Source: Posidonia oceanica
Lineage: Eukaryota > Streptophyta > Magnoliopsida > Alismatales > Posidoniaceae
Assembly: GCA_037176725.1 (NCBI GenBank)
Contig: JAZBRS010000076.1
Span: 122,965,001 to 123,029,000, forward strand
Reading direction: 5' to 3'
Length of the DNA: 64,000 nt
Below, one piece after another: positions 9,641 to 23,125 of this stretch. Made by a program: the position numbers and the translations under genes. Position 1 is the stretch's first letter. The number at the start of each line of letters is the position of its first letter. Under the pieces are notes generated by a model. The model saw nothing but the letters and a program-made list of their open reading frames with translations. It did not search any database and was not told the DNA's origin.

Positions 9641-12600
9641 TGTACTAATCATTCCTGACCTCTTTCAAGTCATGTCGGAGCTTGCACCTATCATTCCTGG
9701 CGGTCAAATATTGATAAGGCTTGAACTTGTCAATACTGACCTCTTCCTGGTCTTGTTTGGGCTTGCAGCTATCATTCCAGGTGGGCCTATCTTGATAAGG
9801 CATGTACTTATCATTCATGACCACTTCCAGGTCTTGTAAGGGCTTGCACCTTTCATTCCTAGTGGTCCGGTCATCATAGGGCTTGTACTTATCATTTCAG
9901 ACCTCTTCGGGTCTTGTTAGGGATTGCATCTATCATTCCTAGCAGTCCGGTCTTGATAAGGCTTCTACTTATCATTCCTGACCTCTTCGGGTCTTGTAAA
10001 GGCTTGCACCAATCATTCCAAGCGGTTCGGTCATGATAAGGCTTGTACTTATCATTTTAGACCTCTTCCGGGTCTTGGTAAGGCTTGCACCTATCATTCC
10101 TGGCGGTCCGGTCTTGATAAGGCACGTACTTATCTATCCTGACCTCTTCCGGGTCTTTTTAGGGCAAGCGGCTATCATTCCTGCGGTCCGGTCTTGATAT
10201 GGCTTGTACTTATCATTCATGACCACTTCCGGGTCTTGTTGGGGCTTGCACCTATCATTCCTGGCGGTCCGGTCTTGGAAAGGCACGTACTTATCATTCC
10301 AAACCTCTTCCGGGTCTTGTTAGGGCATGCACCTATCATTCCTGGCGGTCCGGTCTTCATAAGGCTTGTACTAATCATTCCGGACCTCTTTCGGGGCTTC
10401 TTACAGCTTGCACCTTTCATTCCTGGTGGTCAGGTCATGATAAGGCTCGTACCTACCATTCCTGACCTCTTCCAGGTCTTGTTAGGGCTTGCACCAATCA
10501 TTCCTGGCAGTCCATTCTTGATCAAGCTTGTACTTATCATTCCTGACCTCTTCCGGGTCTTGTTAGGGCTTGAACCAATCATTCCTGGCGGTCCGGTCAT
10601 GACAAGGCTCGTTCATATCATTCCTGACCTCTTCCGGGTCTTGTTAGGGCTGGCACCTATCATTCCTGGCGGTCCGGTCTTGATAAGGCTCGTTCTTATC
10701 ATTACTGACCTTTTCCTGGTCTAGTTAGGGCTTCCACCAATCATTCTTGGGGGTCCTGTCTTGATTAGGCATGTACGTATCATTCCTGACCGCTTACGTG
10801 TTATGATAGGGCTTGCACCTATCTGTCCTGGCGGTCCGGTATTGATAAGGCTTGTACTTATTATTCCTGACCTCTTCCGGGTCTTGGTTTGGCTCGAACC
10901 AATCATTCCTGGCGGTCCGGTCATGATAAGGCTCGAACATATCATTCCTGACCTCTTTCGGGTCATGTTAGGGGTTGCACATATCATTCCAGGCGGTCCG
11001 GTCTTGATAAGGCTTGTATTTATCATTCCTAACCTCTTCCAGGTCTTGTTAGTGCTTGCACCGATCGTTCCTGGCGGTCCGGTCTTGATGAGGCTTGTAC
11101 TTATCATTCCGGACCTCTTCTGGGACCAGTTAGGGCCTGCACCTATCATTCGTGGCGGTCTGGTCCTGATACGGCTTGTACTCATCATTCCTGTCCTCTT
11201 CTGGGTCTTGTTAGGGCTTGCACCGATCATTCCACGCGGTCCGGTCTTGATAAGGCTTGTACTTATCGTTCCTGACCTCTTCCGGGTCTTGTTAGGGCTT
11301 GCACCTATCATTCCTGGCGGTCTGGTCTTGATAAGGCTTGTACATATCCTTCCTGACCTCTTTCTGGTCTTGTTAGGGCTTGCACCTATTATTCCTGTCA
11401 GTCGTGTCTTGATAAGGCTTGTACGTATAATTCCTGACCTCCTCTGGATCTTTTTCGGGCTTGCACCAATCATTCCTGTCGGTCCGGTCTTGATACGGCT
11501 TCTACTTATCGTTCCTGACCTCTTCCGGGGCTTGTTTTGGCTAGCACCAATCATTCCTGGCTGTCCGGTCTTGATAAGGCATGTACTTATCATTCCAGAC
11601 CTCTTCCAGGTCTTGTTAGGGCTTGCACCTATCATTCCTAGTAGTCCGGTCAAGATAAGGCTTGTACTTATCATTCTAGACCCATTTCGGGTCTTGTTAG
11701 GGCTTGCACCTATCATTCCTGGTGGTCCGGTCTTGATAAGCTTGTACTTATAATTCCTGACCTCTTCCGGGACTCGTTAGGGCTTGCACCTATCGTTGCG
11801 GGCAGTCCGGTCAAGAAAAGGCATGTACTTATCATTGCTCGCATCTACCGGGTCTTGTTAGGGCTTGCAACTTTCATTCCTGGCGGTCAGGTCATGTTAG
11901 GGCTTGTACTTATCATTCCGGTCCTCTTCCGGGTCTTGTTAGGGCTTGCACCTATCATTGCTAGCGGTCCGGTCTTGGTAAGGCTTCTACTGATCATTCC
12001 TGACCACTTCGGGTCTTGTTAGGGCTTGCACCAATCATTCCTAGCGGTCCGGTCTCGATAAGGCTTGTACTTATCATTCCTGACCTCTTCCAGGTCTTGT
12101 TAGGGCTCGCACCTATAATTTCTGGCAATCCGGTCATGATCAGGCTTGTACTTATCGTTCCTGACCTCTTCTAGGTCCTGTTAGGGCTAGCACCTATCAT
12201 TCCTAGCAGTCTGATCTTGATAAGGCTTGTACCTATCATTCCTGACCTCTTTGGGTCTAGTTAGGGCTTGCACCTATCATTCCTGGCGATTCGGTCTTGA
12301 TAAGGCATGTACTTATCGTTCCTGACATCTTCGGGTCTTGTTAGGGCTTGCACCTATCATTCCTGGCGGTCAGGTCTTCATAAGGCTTGTACTAATTATT
12401 CCTGACCTCTTCCCGGTCTTGTTAGGGCTTGCACCTATCATTCCTGGCGGTCTGGTCTTGATAAGGCTCGTACCTATCGTTCCTGACCTCTTCCGAGTCT
12501 TGTTAGGGCTTGCACCTATCATTCCTGGCAGTCCGGTCTTGATAAGGCACGTACATATCAATCCTGACCTCTTCTAGGTCTTTTTAGGGCTTGCGCTTTT

Positions 12601-12660
12601 CATTCCTGGCGGTCCGGTCTTGATAAGGCATGTACTTATCCTTCTTGACCTCTTCCGTGT

Positions 12661-15600
12661 CTTGTTAGGGCTTGCACCTATCATTCTTGGCGGTCCGGTC
12701 CTCGAAAGGCTTGTACTTATCATTCATGACCTCTTCCAGGTTATGTTGGGGCTTGCACCTATCATTCCGGGCGGTCCGATCTTGATAAGGCTTATACTTA
12801 TCGTTCCTGACCTCTTCCGGGACTTGTTAGGGCTTGCACCTATCATTCCTGGCGGTCCGGTCTTGATAAGGCTCGTACCTATCATTCCTGACCTCTTCCA
12901 GGTCTTGTTAGGGCTTGCACCAATCTGTCCTGGCGGTCCATTCTTGATAAGGCTTGTACTTATCAGTCCTAACCTCTTCCGGGTCATGTCAGGGCTTGAA
13001 CCAATCGTTCCTGGCGGTCCGGTCATGATAAGGCTCGTACATATCATTCTTAACCTCTTTCGGGTCTTGATAGGGCTTGCACCTATCATTCCAGGCGGTC
13101 CGGTCTTGATATGCCTCGTACTTATCATTCCTGACCTCTTCCTGGTCTTGTTAGGGAATCCACCTATCAATCTTGGGGTCCGGTCTTGAAAAGGCTTGTA
13201 CTTATCATTCCTGTCCTCTTCCGGGTTTTATTAGGGCATGCACCTATCATTCCTTGTCGTACGGTCTTGATTAGGCTTGTACGTATCATTCCTGACCTCT
13301 TCCAGGTCTTGTTAGGGCTTGCACCTATCATTCCAGGCGGTCCGGTCTTAATAAGGCATGTACTTATCATTCCCGACCTCTTCCTGGTCTTGTTAGGGCT
13401 TGCACCGATCTTTCCTGGTGGTCCGGTCTTGATAAGGCGTGTACTTATCATTCCTGACCTCTTCCTGGTCTTGTTAGGGCTTGCACATATCATTCTCAGC
13501 GGTCCGGTCTTAATTAGGCATGTACTTATCATTACCGACCTCTTCCTGGTCTTGTTTGGGCTTGCACCGATCATTCCTTGTGGTCCGGTCTTGATAAGGC
13601 ATGTTCATATCATTTCTGACCTCTTCCTTGTCTTGTCAGAGCTTGCACCTATCATTCCTGGCAGTCAAGTATTGATAAGGCTTGTACTTATCAATCCTGA
13701 CCTCTTCCTAGTCTAGTTAGGGCTTGCACCTATCATTCTCGGCGGTCCTGTCTTGATAAGGCACGTACTTATCATTCCTGACCTCTTTCGGGTCTTGTTA
13801 GGGCTTACACCTATCACACCAGGCGGTCCGGTCTTGATAGGGCTTGTACTTATCATTCCTGTCCCCTTCTGGGTCTTGTTAGGGCATGCTCCTATCATTC
13901 CTAGCAGTCTGGTCTTGATAAGGCTTCTACTTATCATTTCGAACCTTGTTAGGGCTTGCACCAATCAATCCTAGTGGTTCGGTGTTGATAAGGCTTGTAC
14001 TTATCATTCCAGACCTCTTCCAGGTCGTGTTTTGGCTCGTACCTATCCTTCCTGGCGGTCCGATCTTGATCAGGCATGTACTTATCGTTCCTGACCTCTT
14101 CCGAGTCCTGTTAGGGCTAGCACCAATCATTCCTAGCGGTCTGGTCAAGATAAGGCATGTACCTATCATTCCTGACCTCTTCGGGTATTGTTAGGGCTTG
14201 CACCTATCATTCCCGGCGGTCCGGTCTTGATAAGGCTTGTATTTATCATTCCTAACATCTACCGGGTCATGTTAGGGCTTGCACCTATCATTCCTGGCGG
14301 TCTGGTCTTCATAAGGCTTGTTCTAATAATTCCTGACCTCTTCCAGGTCTTGTTAGGGCATGCACCTATCATTCCTGGCGGTCCGGTCTTAATAAGGCTC
14401 GTACCTATCATTCTTGACCTCTTCCGGGTCATGTTAGGGCTTGCTCCTGTCATTCCAGGCAGTCCGGTCGTGATTGGGCATGTACATATCAATCCAGACA
14501 TCTTCCTGGCCTTTTTAAGGCTTGCGCCTATCATTCCGGGGGGGCCGGTCTTGAAAAGGCTTGTACTTATCCTTCATGACCACTTCTGTGTCTTGTTAGG
14601 GCTTGCACCTATCTTTCTTGGCAGTCCGGTCTTGATAAGGCATGTACTTATCATTCCAGACCACTTCCGAGTTTTGTTAGGGCATGCACCTATCATTCCT
14701 TGCTGTCCGGTCATGATTAGGCTTGTACGTATCATTCCTGACCTCTTCCGGGTCATGTTAGGGCTTGCACCTATCATTCCTGGCGGTCCGGTCTTGATAT
14801 GGCGTGTCCTTATCATTCCCGACTGCTTCCTGGACTTGTTAGGGCTTGCACCTATCATTCTAGGCAGTCTGGTCTTGATAAGACTTGTACTTATCATTCC
14901 AGACCTCTTCTGGGTCTTGTTAGGGCTTGCACCAATCATTCCTGGCAGTCAGGTATTGATAATGCATGTACTTATCACTCCTGACCTCTTCCTGGTCTTG
15001 TTAGGACTTGCACCTATCATTCCTGGCGGTCCGGTCTTGATAACGCAGGCACTTATCATTCCGGACTGCTTCCGGGTCATGTTAGGGCTTACACCAATCA
15101 TTCCTGGCGGTCCGGTCATGATAAGGCTCGTACTTATCATTCCTTACCTCTTCCGGGTCTTGTTTGGACTTGCACCAATCATTCCTAGCGGTCCGGTCTT
15201 GATAAGGCTCGTACTTATCATTCCTGACATCTTCCTGGTCTTGTTAGGGCTTCCACCAATCATTCTTGGGTGTCCGGTCATGATATGGCTTGTACTTATC
15301 ATTCCTGACCACTTCCGGGTTTTGTTGGGGCTTGCACCTACCATTCCTGGCGGTCCAGTCTTGATTAGGCTTGTACGTATCATTCCTGACCTCTTCCAGG
15401 TCTTGTTAGGGCCTGCACCTATCATTCCTGGCGGTCCGGTCATGATAAGGCTTGTACTTATCGTTCCTAACCTCTTTCCTGTCTTGTTAGGGCTTGCACC
15501 AATCATTCCTAGTGGTCCGGTCATGATAAAGCTTGTACTTGTCATTCCTGACCACTTCCGGGTCTTGTCAGAGCTTGCACCTATCGTTCCTGGCGGTCAG

Positions 15601-18314
15601 GTATTGATAAGGCTTGTACTTATCATTCCTGACCTCTTCTTGGTCTAGTTAGGGCTTACACCTATCATTCCTAGTGGTCCTGTCTTGATAAGGCATGTAC
15701 TTATCATTCCTGACCTCTTTCGGGACTAGTTAGGGCTTGCACCTTTCATTCCTGGCGGTCCGGTCATCATAGGGCTTGTACTTATCGTTCCGAACCTCTT
15801 CCAGGTCATGTTAGGGCTTGCACCTCTCATTCGTAGCGGTCCAGTCTTGATAAGGCTTCTACATATCATTCCTGACCTCTTCGTGTCTTGTTAGGGCTTG
15901 CACCAATCATTCCAAGCGGTTCGGTCTTGAAAATGCTTGTACTTATCAGTCCTGACTTCTTCTGGGTCTTGTTAGGGCTTGCACCTATCATTCCTGGCGG
16001 TCCGATCTTGATAAGGCATGTACTTTACAATCCTGACCTCTTCCAGGTCTTTTTAGGGCATACGGCTATCATTCCTGGCGGTCCGGTCTGGATAAGGCTT
16101 GTACTTATCATTCATTACCACTACTGGGTCTTGTTGTGGCTTGCACCTATCATTCCTGGCGGTCCGGTCTTCATAAGGCTTGTACTTATCATTCCAGACC
16201 TCTTCCGTGTCTTGGTAGGGCTTGCACCTAACATTGCTGGCGGTACGGTCACGATAAGGCTTGAACAAATCGTTCCAGACCTCTTCCGGATCTTGATAGG
16301 GCTTGCACTTATCATTCCTGGTGGTCCGGTCCAGATAAGGCTCGTACCTATCATTCCTGACCTCTTCCAGGTCATGTTAGGGCTTGCACCTGTCATTCCT
16401 GGCGGTCCATTCTTGATCAGGCTTCTACTTATCATTCCGGACCTCTTCCGGGTCTTGTTAGGGCTTGAACCATTCATTCCTGGCGGTCCGGTCCTGATAC
16501 GACTTGTACATATCATTCCTGACCTCTTCAGGGTGTTGTTGGGGCGGCACCAATCATTCCCAGCGGTCCGGTCTTGATAAGGCTCATTCTTATCTTTCCT
16601 GACCTCTTCCTGGTCTTGTTAGGGCTTCCACCTATCATTCCTGGGGGTCCGGTCATGATAAGGCTTGTACTAATCATTCCTGACCTCTTATGGGTTATGT
16701 TAGGGCTTGCACCGGTCATTCCTGGCGGTCTGGTCTTGATAAGGCTTGTACGTATCATTCCTGACCTCTTCCGTGTCTTGTGTGGGCTTGAACCAATCCG
16801 TCCTGGTGGTCCGGTCATGATAAGGCTCAAACATATCATTCCTGACCCCTTTCGGGTCTTGTTAGGGCTTGCACCTATCATTGCAAGCGGTCCGATCTTG
16901 ATTAGGCTCGTACTAATCATTCCTGACGTCAACCGGGTCTTGTTAGGGCTTGCACCTATCATTCCTGGCGGTGTGGTCTTCATATGGCTTGTACTAATCG
17001 TTCTGGACCTCTTTCGGGCTTCTTAGGGCTTGCACCTATCACTCCTGGCGGTCCGGTCTTGATAAGGCTCGTACCTACCATTCCTGACCACTTCCAGGTC
17101 TTGTTAGGGCTTGCACCAATCATTCCTGGCGGACCATTCTTGATCAGGCTAGTACTTATCATTCCTGACCTCTTCCGGGTCTTGTTAGGGCTTGAACCAA
17201 TCATTCCAGGCGGTCCGATCGTGATAAGGCATGTACTTATCAATCCTGACCACTTCTGGGTCTTTTTAGGGCTTACGGCTATCATTCCTGGCGGTCCGGT
17301 CTTGATAAGGCTTGTACATATCATTCATGACCACTTTCGAGTCTTGTTTGGGCTTGCACCGATCATTCTTGCCGGTTCGGTCTGGGAAAGGCATGAACAT
17401 ATTATTCCAGACCTCTTCCGGGTCTTGTTAGGGCTTGGACCTATCATTCCAGGCGGTCTGGTCTTGATAGGACTTGTACTTATCATTCCAGACCTCTTCC
17501 GTGTCTTGTTAGGGCTTGCACCTATCATTCCAGGCAGTCAGGTATTGATAAGGCTTGTACTTATCATTCCTGAACCCTTCCTGGTCTTGTTAGGACTTGC
17601 ACCTATCATTCCTAGCGGTCCGGTCTTGATAAGGCAGGCACTTATCATTCCTGACTTCTTCCGGGTCTTTTTAGGGCTTGCACCAATCATTCCTAGCGGT
17701 CCGGTCATGATAAGGCTCGTACATATCATTCCTGACCTCTACTTGGTCTTGTTAGGGCTTCCACCTATCATTCTTCGGAGTCCGGTCATGATATGGCTTG
17801 TACTTATCATTCCTGACCTCTTCCGGGTTTTGTTAGGGCTTGCACCTACCATTCCCGGCGGTCCGGTCTTGATTAGGCTTGCACGTATCATTCCTGACCT
17901 CTTCCGGGTCTTGTTAGGGCTTGCACCTATCATTGCTGGCGGTCCGGTCTTGATAAGGCTTGTACTTATCATTCCCGACCTCCTCCTTGTCTTGTTAGGG
18001 TTTGCACCAATCATTCCTGGTGGTTCGGTCATGATAAGGCTTGTACTTGTCATTCCTGACCACTTCCGGGTCTTGTCAGAGCTTGCACCTATCTTTCCTA
18101 ACGGTCAGGTACAGATATGGCTTCTACTTATCAATCCTGACCTCTTCCTGTTCTAGTTAGGGCTTGCACCTATCCTTCCTGGTGGTCCTGTCTTGATATG
18201 GCATGTACTTATCATTCCTGACCTCTTCCTGGTCTAGTTAGGGCTTGCACCTTTCATTCCTGGCGGTCCGGTCATCATAGGGCTTGTACTTATCATTCCG
18301 GACCTCTTCGGGTC
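12661..18314. repeat. higher-order repeat, copy 1 (~5.65 kb, ~70 units)
   Basis: The order of variant units here recurs 5653-5654 bp downstream. Anchors: TCCTCGAAAGGC at 12709 and 18353; the variant TTGTTGTGGC at 16131 and 21784; frame breaks at 13186/18839 and 15888/21541. After about 16200 the offset falls to 5573, which matches loss of one ~81-bp unit in copy 2. Confidence 0.85.
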
Positions 18315-21300
18315 ATGTTAGGGCTTGCACCTATCATTCTTGGCGGTTCGATCCTCGAAAGGCCTGTACTTATCATTCATGACCTCTTCCGGGTTATGTT
18401 TGGGCTTGTACCTATCATTCCAGGCGGTCCGATCTTGATAAGGCTTATACTTATCGTTCCAGACCTCTTCCGGGACTTGTTAGGGCTTGCACCTATCATT
18501 CCTAGCGGTCCGGTCTTGATAAGGCTCGTACCTATCATTCCTGACCTCTTCCAGGTCTTGTTAGGGCTTGCACCAATCTGTCCTGGCGGTCCATTCTTGA
18601 TAAGGCTTGTACTTATCAGTCCTGACCTCTTCCGAGTCATGTCAGGGCTTGAACCAATCATTCCTGGCGGTCTGGTCATGATAAGGCTTGTACAAATCAT
18701 TCTTGACCTCTTCCGGGTCTTGTTAGGGCTTGCACCTATCATTCCAGGTGGTCTGGTCTTGATATGGCTCGTACTTATCATTCCTGACCTCTTCCTGGTC
18801 TTGTTAGGGCATCCACCTATCAATCTTGGGGTCCGGTCTTGAAAAGGCTTGTACTTATCATTCCTGTCCTCTTTCGGGTTTTATTAGGGCATGCACCTTT
18901 CATTCCTTGCGGCCCGGTCTTGATTAGGCTTGTACGTATCATTCTTGACCACTTTCGGGTCTTGTTAGGGCTTACACCTATCATTCCAGGTGGTCCGGTC
19001 TTAATAAGGCAAGTACTTATCATTCCCGACCTCTTCCTGGTCTTGTTAGGGCTTGCACCAATCATTCCTGGTGGTCCGGTCTTGATAAGGCGTGTACTTA
19101 TCATTCCTGACCTCTTCCTGGTCTTGTAACGGCTTGCACCTATCATTCTCGGTGGTCCGGTCTTAATTAGGCATGTACTTATCATTACCGACCTCTTCCT
19201 GGTCTTGTTAGGGCTTGCACCGATCATTCCTTGTGGTCCAGTCTTGATAAGGCGTGTACTTATCATTCCTGACCTCTTCCTTGTCTTGTCAGAGCTTGCA
19301 CCTATCATTCCTGGCAGTCAAGTATTGATAAGGCTTGTACTTATCATTCCTGACCTCTTCCTGGTCTAGTTAGTGCTTGCACCTATCATTCTCGGCGGTC
19401 CTGCCTTGATAAGGCACGTACTTATCATTCCTGACCTCTTTCGGGTCTTGTTAGGGCTTGCACCTATCACACCAGGCGGTCCGGTCTTGATAGGGCTTGT
19501 ACTTATCATTCCTGTCCCCATCTGGGTCTTGTTAGGGCATGCTCCTATCATTCCTAGCGGTCCGGTCTTGATAAGGCTTCCACTTATCATTTCAAACCTT
19601 GTTAGGGCTTGCACCAATCAATCCTAGCGGTTCGGTCTTGTTAAGGCTTGTACTTATCATTCCTGACCTCTTCCAGGTCTTGCTTTGGCTAGTACCTATC
19701 GTTCCTGGCGGTCCGATCTTGATCAGGCATGTACTTATCGTTCCTGACCTCTTCCGGGTCCTGTTAGGGCTAGCACCAATCAATCCTAGCGGTCTAGTCA
19801 AGATAAGGCTTGTACCTATCATTCTCGACCTCTTTGGGTATAGTTAGGGCTTGCACCTATCATTCCTGGCGGTCCGGTCATGATAAGGCTTGTACTTATC
19901 GTTCCTGACATCTGCCGGGTCTTGTTAGGGCTTGCACCTATCATTCCTGGCGGTCTGGTCATCATAAGGCTTGTACTAACTATTCCTGACCTCTTCCAGG
20001 TCTTGTTAGGGCTTGCACCTATCATTCCTAGCGGTCCGGTCTTGATAAGGCTCGTACCTATCATTCCTGACCTCTTCCGGGTCATGTTAGGGCCTGCTCC
20101 TGTCATTGCAGGCAGTCCGGTCGTGATTGGGCATGTACATATCAATCCAGACATCTTCCTGGCCTTTTTAAGGCTTGCGCCTATCATTCCGGGGGGGCCG
20201 GTCTTGAAAAGGCTTGTACTTATCCTTCATGACCACTTCCGTGTCTTGTTAGGGCTTGCACCTATCATTCTTGGCGGTCCGGTCTTGATAGGGCATGTAC
20301 TTATCATTCCAGACCACTTCCGAGTTTTGTTAGGGCATACACCTATCATTCCTTGCTGTCCGGTCATGATTAGGCTTGTACGTATCATTCTTGACCTCTT
20401 CCGGGTCTTGTTAGGGCTTGCACCAATCATTCCCGGCGGTCCGGTCTTGATAAGGCGTGTCCTTATCATTCCCGACCGCTTCCTGGACTTGTTAAGGCTT
20501 GCACCTATCATTCCAGGCAGTCTGGTCTTGATAAGACTTGTACTTATCATTCCAGACCTCTTTTGGGTCATGTTAGGGCTTGCACCAATCACTCCTGGCA
20601 GTCAGGTATTGATAATGCATGTACTTATCACTCCTGACCTCTTCCTGGTCTTGTTAGGACTTGCACCTATCATTCCTGGCGGTCCGGTCTTGATAACGCA
20701 GGCACTTACCATTCCGGACTGCTTCCGAGTCATGTTAGGGCTTACACCAATCATTCCTGGCGGTCCGGTCATGATAAGGCTCGTACTTATCATTCCTTAC
20801 CTCTTCCGGGTCTTGTTTGGACTTGCACCTATCATTCCTGGCGGTCCGATCTTGATAAGGCTCGTACTTATCATTCCTGACCTCTTCCTGGTCTTGTTAG
20901 GGCTTCCACCAATCATTCTTGGGTGTCCGGTCATGATATGGCTTGTACTTATCATTCCTGACCACTTCCGGGTTTTGTTGGGGCTTGCACCTACCATTCC
21001 TGGCGGTCCGGTCTTGATTAGGCTTGTACGTATCATTCCTGACCTCTTCCAGGTCTTGTTAGGTCTAGCACCTATCATTCCTAGCAGTCCGGTCATGATA
21101 AGGCTTGTACTTATCGTTCCCGACCTCTTCCCTGTCTTGTTAGGGCTTGCACCTATCATTCCTAGTGGTCCGGTCATGATAAGGCTTGTACTTGTCATTC
21201 CTGACCACTTCCGGGTCTTGTCAGAGCTTGCACCTATCGTTCCTGGCGGTCAAGTATTGATAAGGCTTGTACTTATCATTCCTGACCTCATCTTGGTCTA

Positions 21301-23125
21301 GTTAAGGCTTGCACCTATCATTCCTGGTGGTCCTGTCTTGATAAGGCATGTACTTATCATTCCTGACCTCTTTCGGGACTAGTTAGGGCTTGCACCTTTC
21401 TTTCCTGGCGGTCCGGTCATCATAGGGCTTGTACTTATCGTTCCGAACCTCTTTTGGGTCATGTTAGGGCTTGCACCTCTCATTCCTAGCGGTCTGGTCT
21501 TGATAAGGCTTCTACATATCATTCCTGACCTCTTCGGGTCTTGTTAGGGCTTGCACCAATCATTCCAAGCGGTTTGGTCTAGAAAATGCTTGTACTTATC
21601 ATTCCTGACTTCTTCTGGGTCTTGTTAGGGCTTGCACCTATCATTCCTGGCGGTCCGATCTTGATAAGGCATGTACTTTACAATCCTGACCTCTTCCATG
21701 TCTTTTTAGGGCATACGGCTATCATTCCTGGCGGTCCGGTCTGGATAAGGCTTGTACTTATCATTCATTACCACTACTGGGTCTTGTTGTGGCTTGCACC
21801 TATCATTCCTGGCGGTCCAGTCTTCATAAGGCTTGTACAAATCATTACAGACCTCTTCTGGATCTTGTTAGGGCTTGCACTTATCATTCCAGGTGGTCCG
21901 GTCCTGATAAGGCTCGTACCTATCATTCCTGACCTCTTCCAGGTCATGTTAGGGCTTGCACCTGTCATTCTTGGTGGTCCATTCTTGATCAGGCTTGTAC
22001 TTATCTTTCCGGACCTCTTCCGGGTCTTGTTAGGGCTTGAACCATTCATTCCTGGCGGTCCGGTCATGATACGACTTGTACATATCATTCCAGACCTCTT
22101 CAGAGTGTTGTTGGGGCTGGCACAAATCATTCCTAGCGGTCCAGTCTTGATAAGGCTCGTTCTTATCTTTCCTGACCTCTTCCTGGTCTTGTTAGGGCTT
22201 CCACCTATCATTCCTGGGGGTCCGGTGATGATAAGGCTTGTACAAATCATTCCTGACCTCTTACGAGTTATGTTAGGGCTTGCACCTGTCATTCCTGGCG
22301 GTCTGGTCTTGATTAGGCTTGTACATATCATTCCTGACCTCTTCTGTGTCTTGTTTGGGCTTGAACCAATCCGTCCTGGTGGTCCGGTCATGATACGGCT
22401 CGAACATATCATTCCTGACCGCTTTCGGGTCTTGTTAGGGCTTGCACCTATCATTGCATGCGGTCCGGTCTTGATAAGGCTCGTACTAATCATTCCTGAC
22501 GTCAACCGAGTCTTGTTAGGGCTTGCACCTATCACTCCTGGCGGTCTGGTCTTCATATGGCTTGTACTAATCATTCTGGACCTCTTTCGGGCTTCTTAGG
22601 GCTTGCACCTATCATTCCTGGCGGTCCGGTCTTGATAAGGCTCGTACCTACCATTCCTGACCACTTCCAGGTCTTGTTAGGGCTTGCACCAATCATTCCT
22701 GGCGGACCATTCTTGATCAGGCTAGTACTTATCATTCCTGACCTCTTCCGGGTCTTGTTAGGGCTTGAACCTATCATTCCAGGCGGTCCGATCGTGATAA
22801 GGCATGTACTTATCAATCCTGACCTCTTCCGGGTCTTTTTAGGGCTTACGGCTATCATTCCTGGTGGTCCGGTCTTGATAAGGCTTGTACATATCAATTG
22901 TGACCACTTCCGAGTCTTGTTGGGGTTTGCACCTATCATTCTTACCGGTTCGGTCTGGGAAAGGCATGAACATATCATTCCAGACCTCTTCCGGGTCTTG
23001 TTAGGGCTTGGACCTATCATTCCAGGCGGTCTGGTCTTGATAAGACTTGTACTTATCATTCCAGACCTCTTCCAGGTCTTGTTAGGGCTTGCACCTATCA
23101 TTTCTGGCAGTCAGGTATTGATAAG
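18315..23125. repeat. higher-order repeat, copy 2 (interrupted by LTR insertion)
   Basis: This is collinear with copy 1 until 23120, where the solo LTR begins. Copy 2 resumes at 34900 with the units expected after position 17547 of copy 1, including the AAGGCAGGCACTTATC variant (17630 and 34982). The retrotransposon therefore landed in an already amplified higher-order array. Confidence 0.85.
23121..23125. repeat. target-site duplication, left (ATAAG)
   Basis: ATAAG directly precedes the LTR base TGTAGCG and is matched by ATAAG at 34900-34904. Confidence 0.93.

Larger units (their letters stand above)
7338..23125. repeat. 81-bp satellite array (main block)
   Basis: About 195 head-to-tail units of ~81 bp. 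Each unit is a diverged dimer: half A contains GGGCTTGCACCTATCATTCC and half B contains GGCTTGTACTTATCATTCC, followed respectively by a GGCGGTCCGGTC and a GACCTCTTCCGGGTC tail. Units with a 1-bp deletion (CTCTTCGGGTC) recur. Because 81 is a multiple of three, long open frames appear on both strands (up to ~506 codons), but these are artefacts of periodicity. The location suggests pericentromeric or other heterochromatin (inference). Confidence 0.97.

Noticed and set aside
7465..23120. Many long ORFs (up to ~506 codons) that could be read as repetitive membrane or basic proteins
   Set aside because: They follow from the 81-bp (27-codon) period, are open on both strands, and are broken wherever a unit has a 1-bp deletion. 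Replacement changes are abundant.
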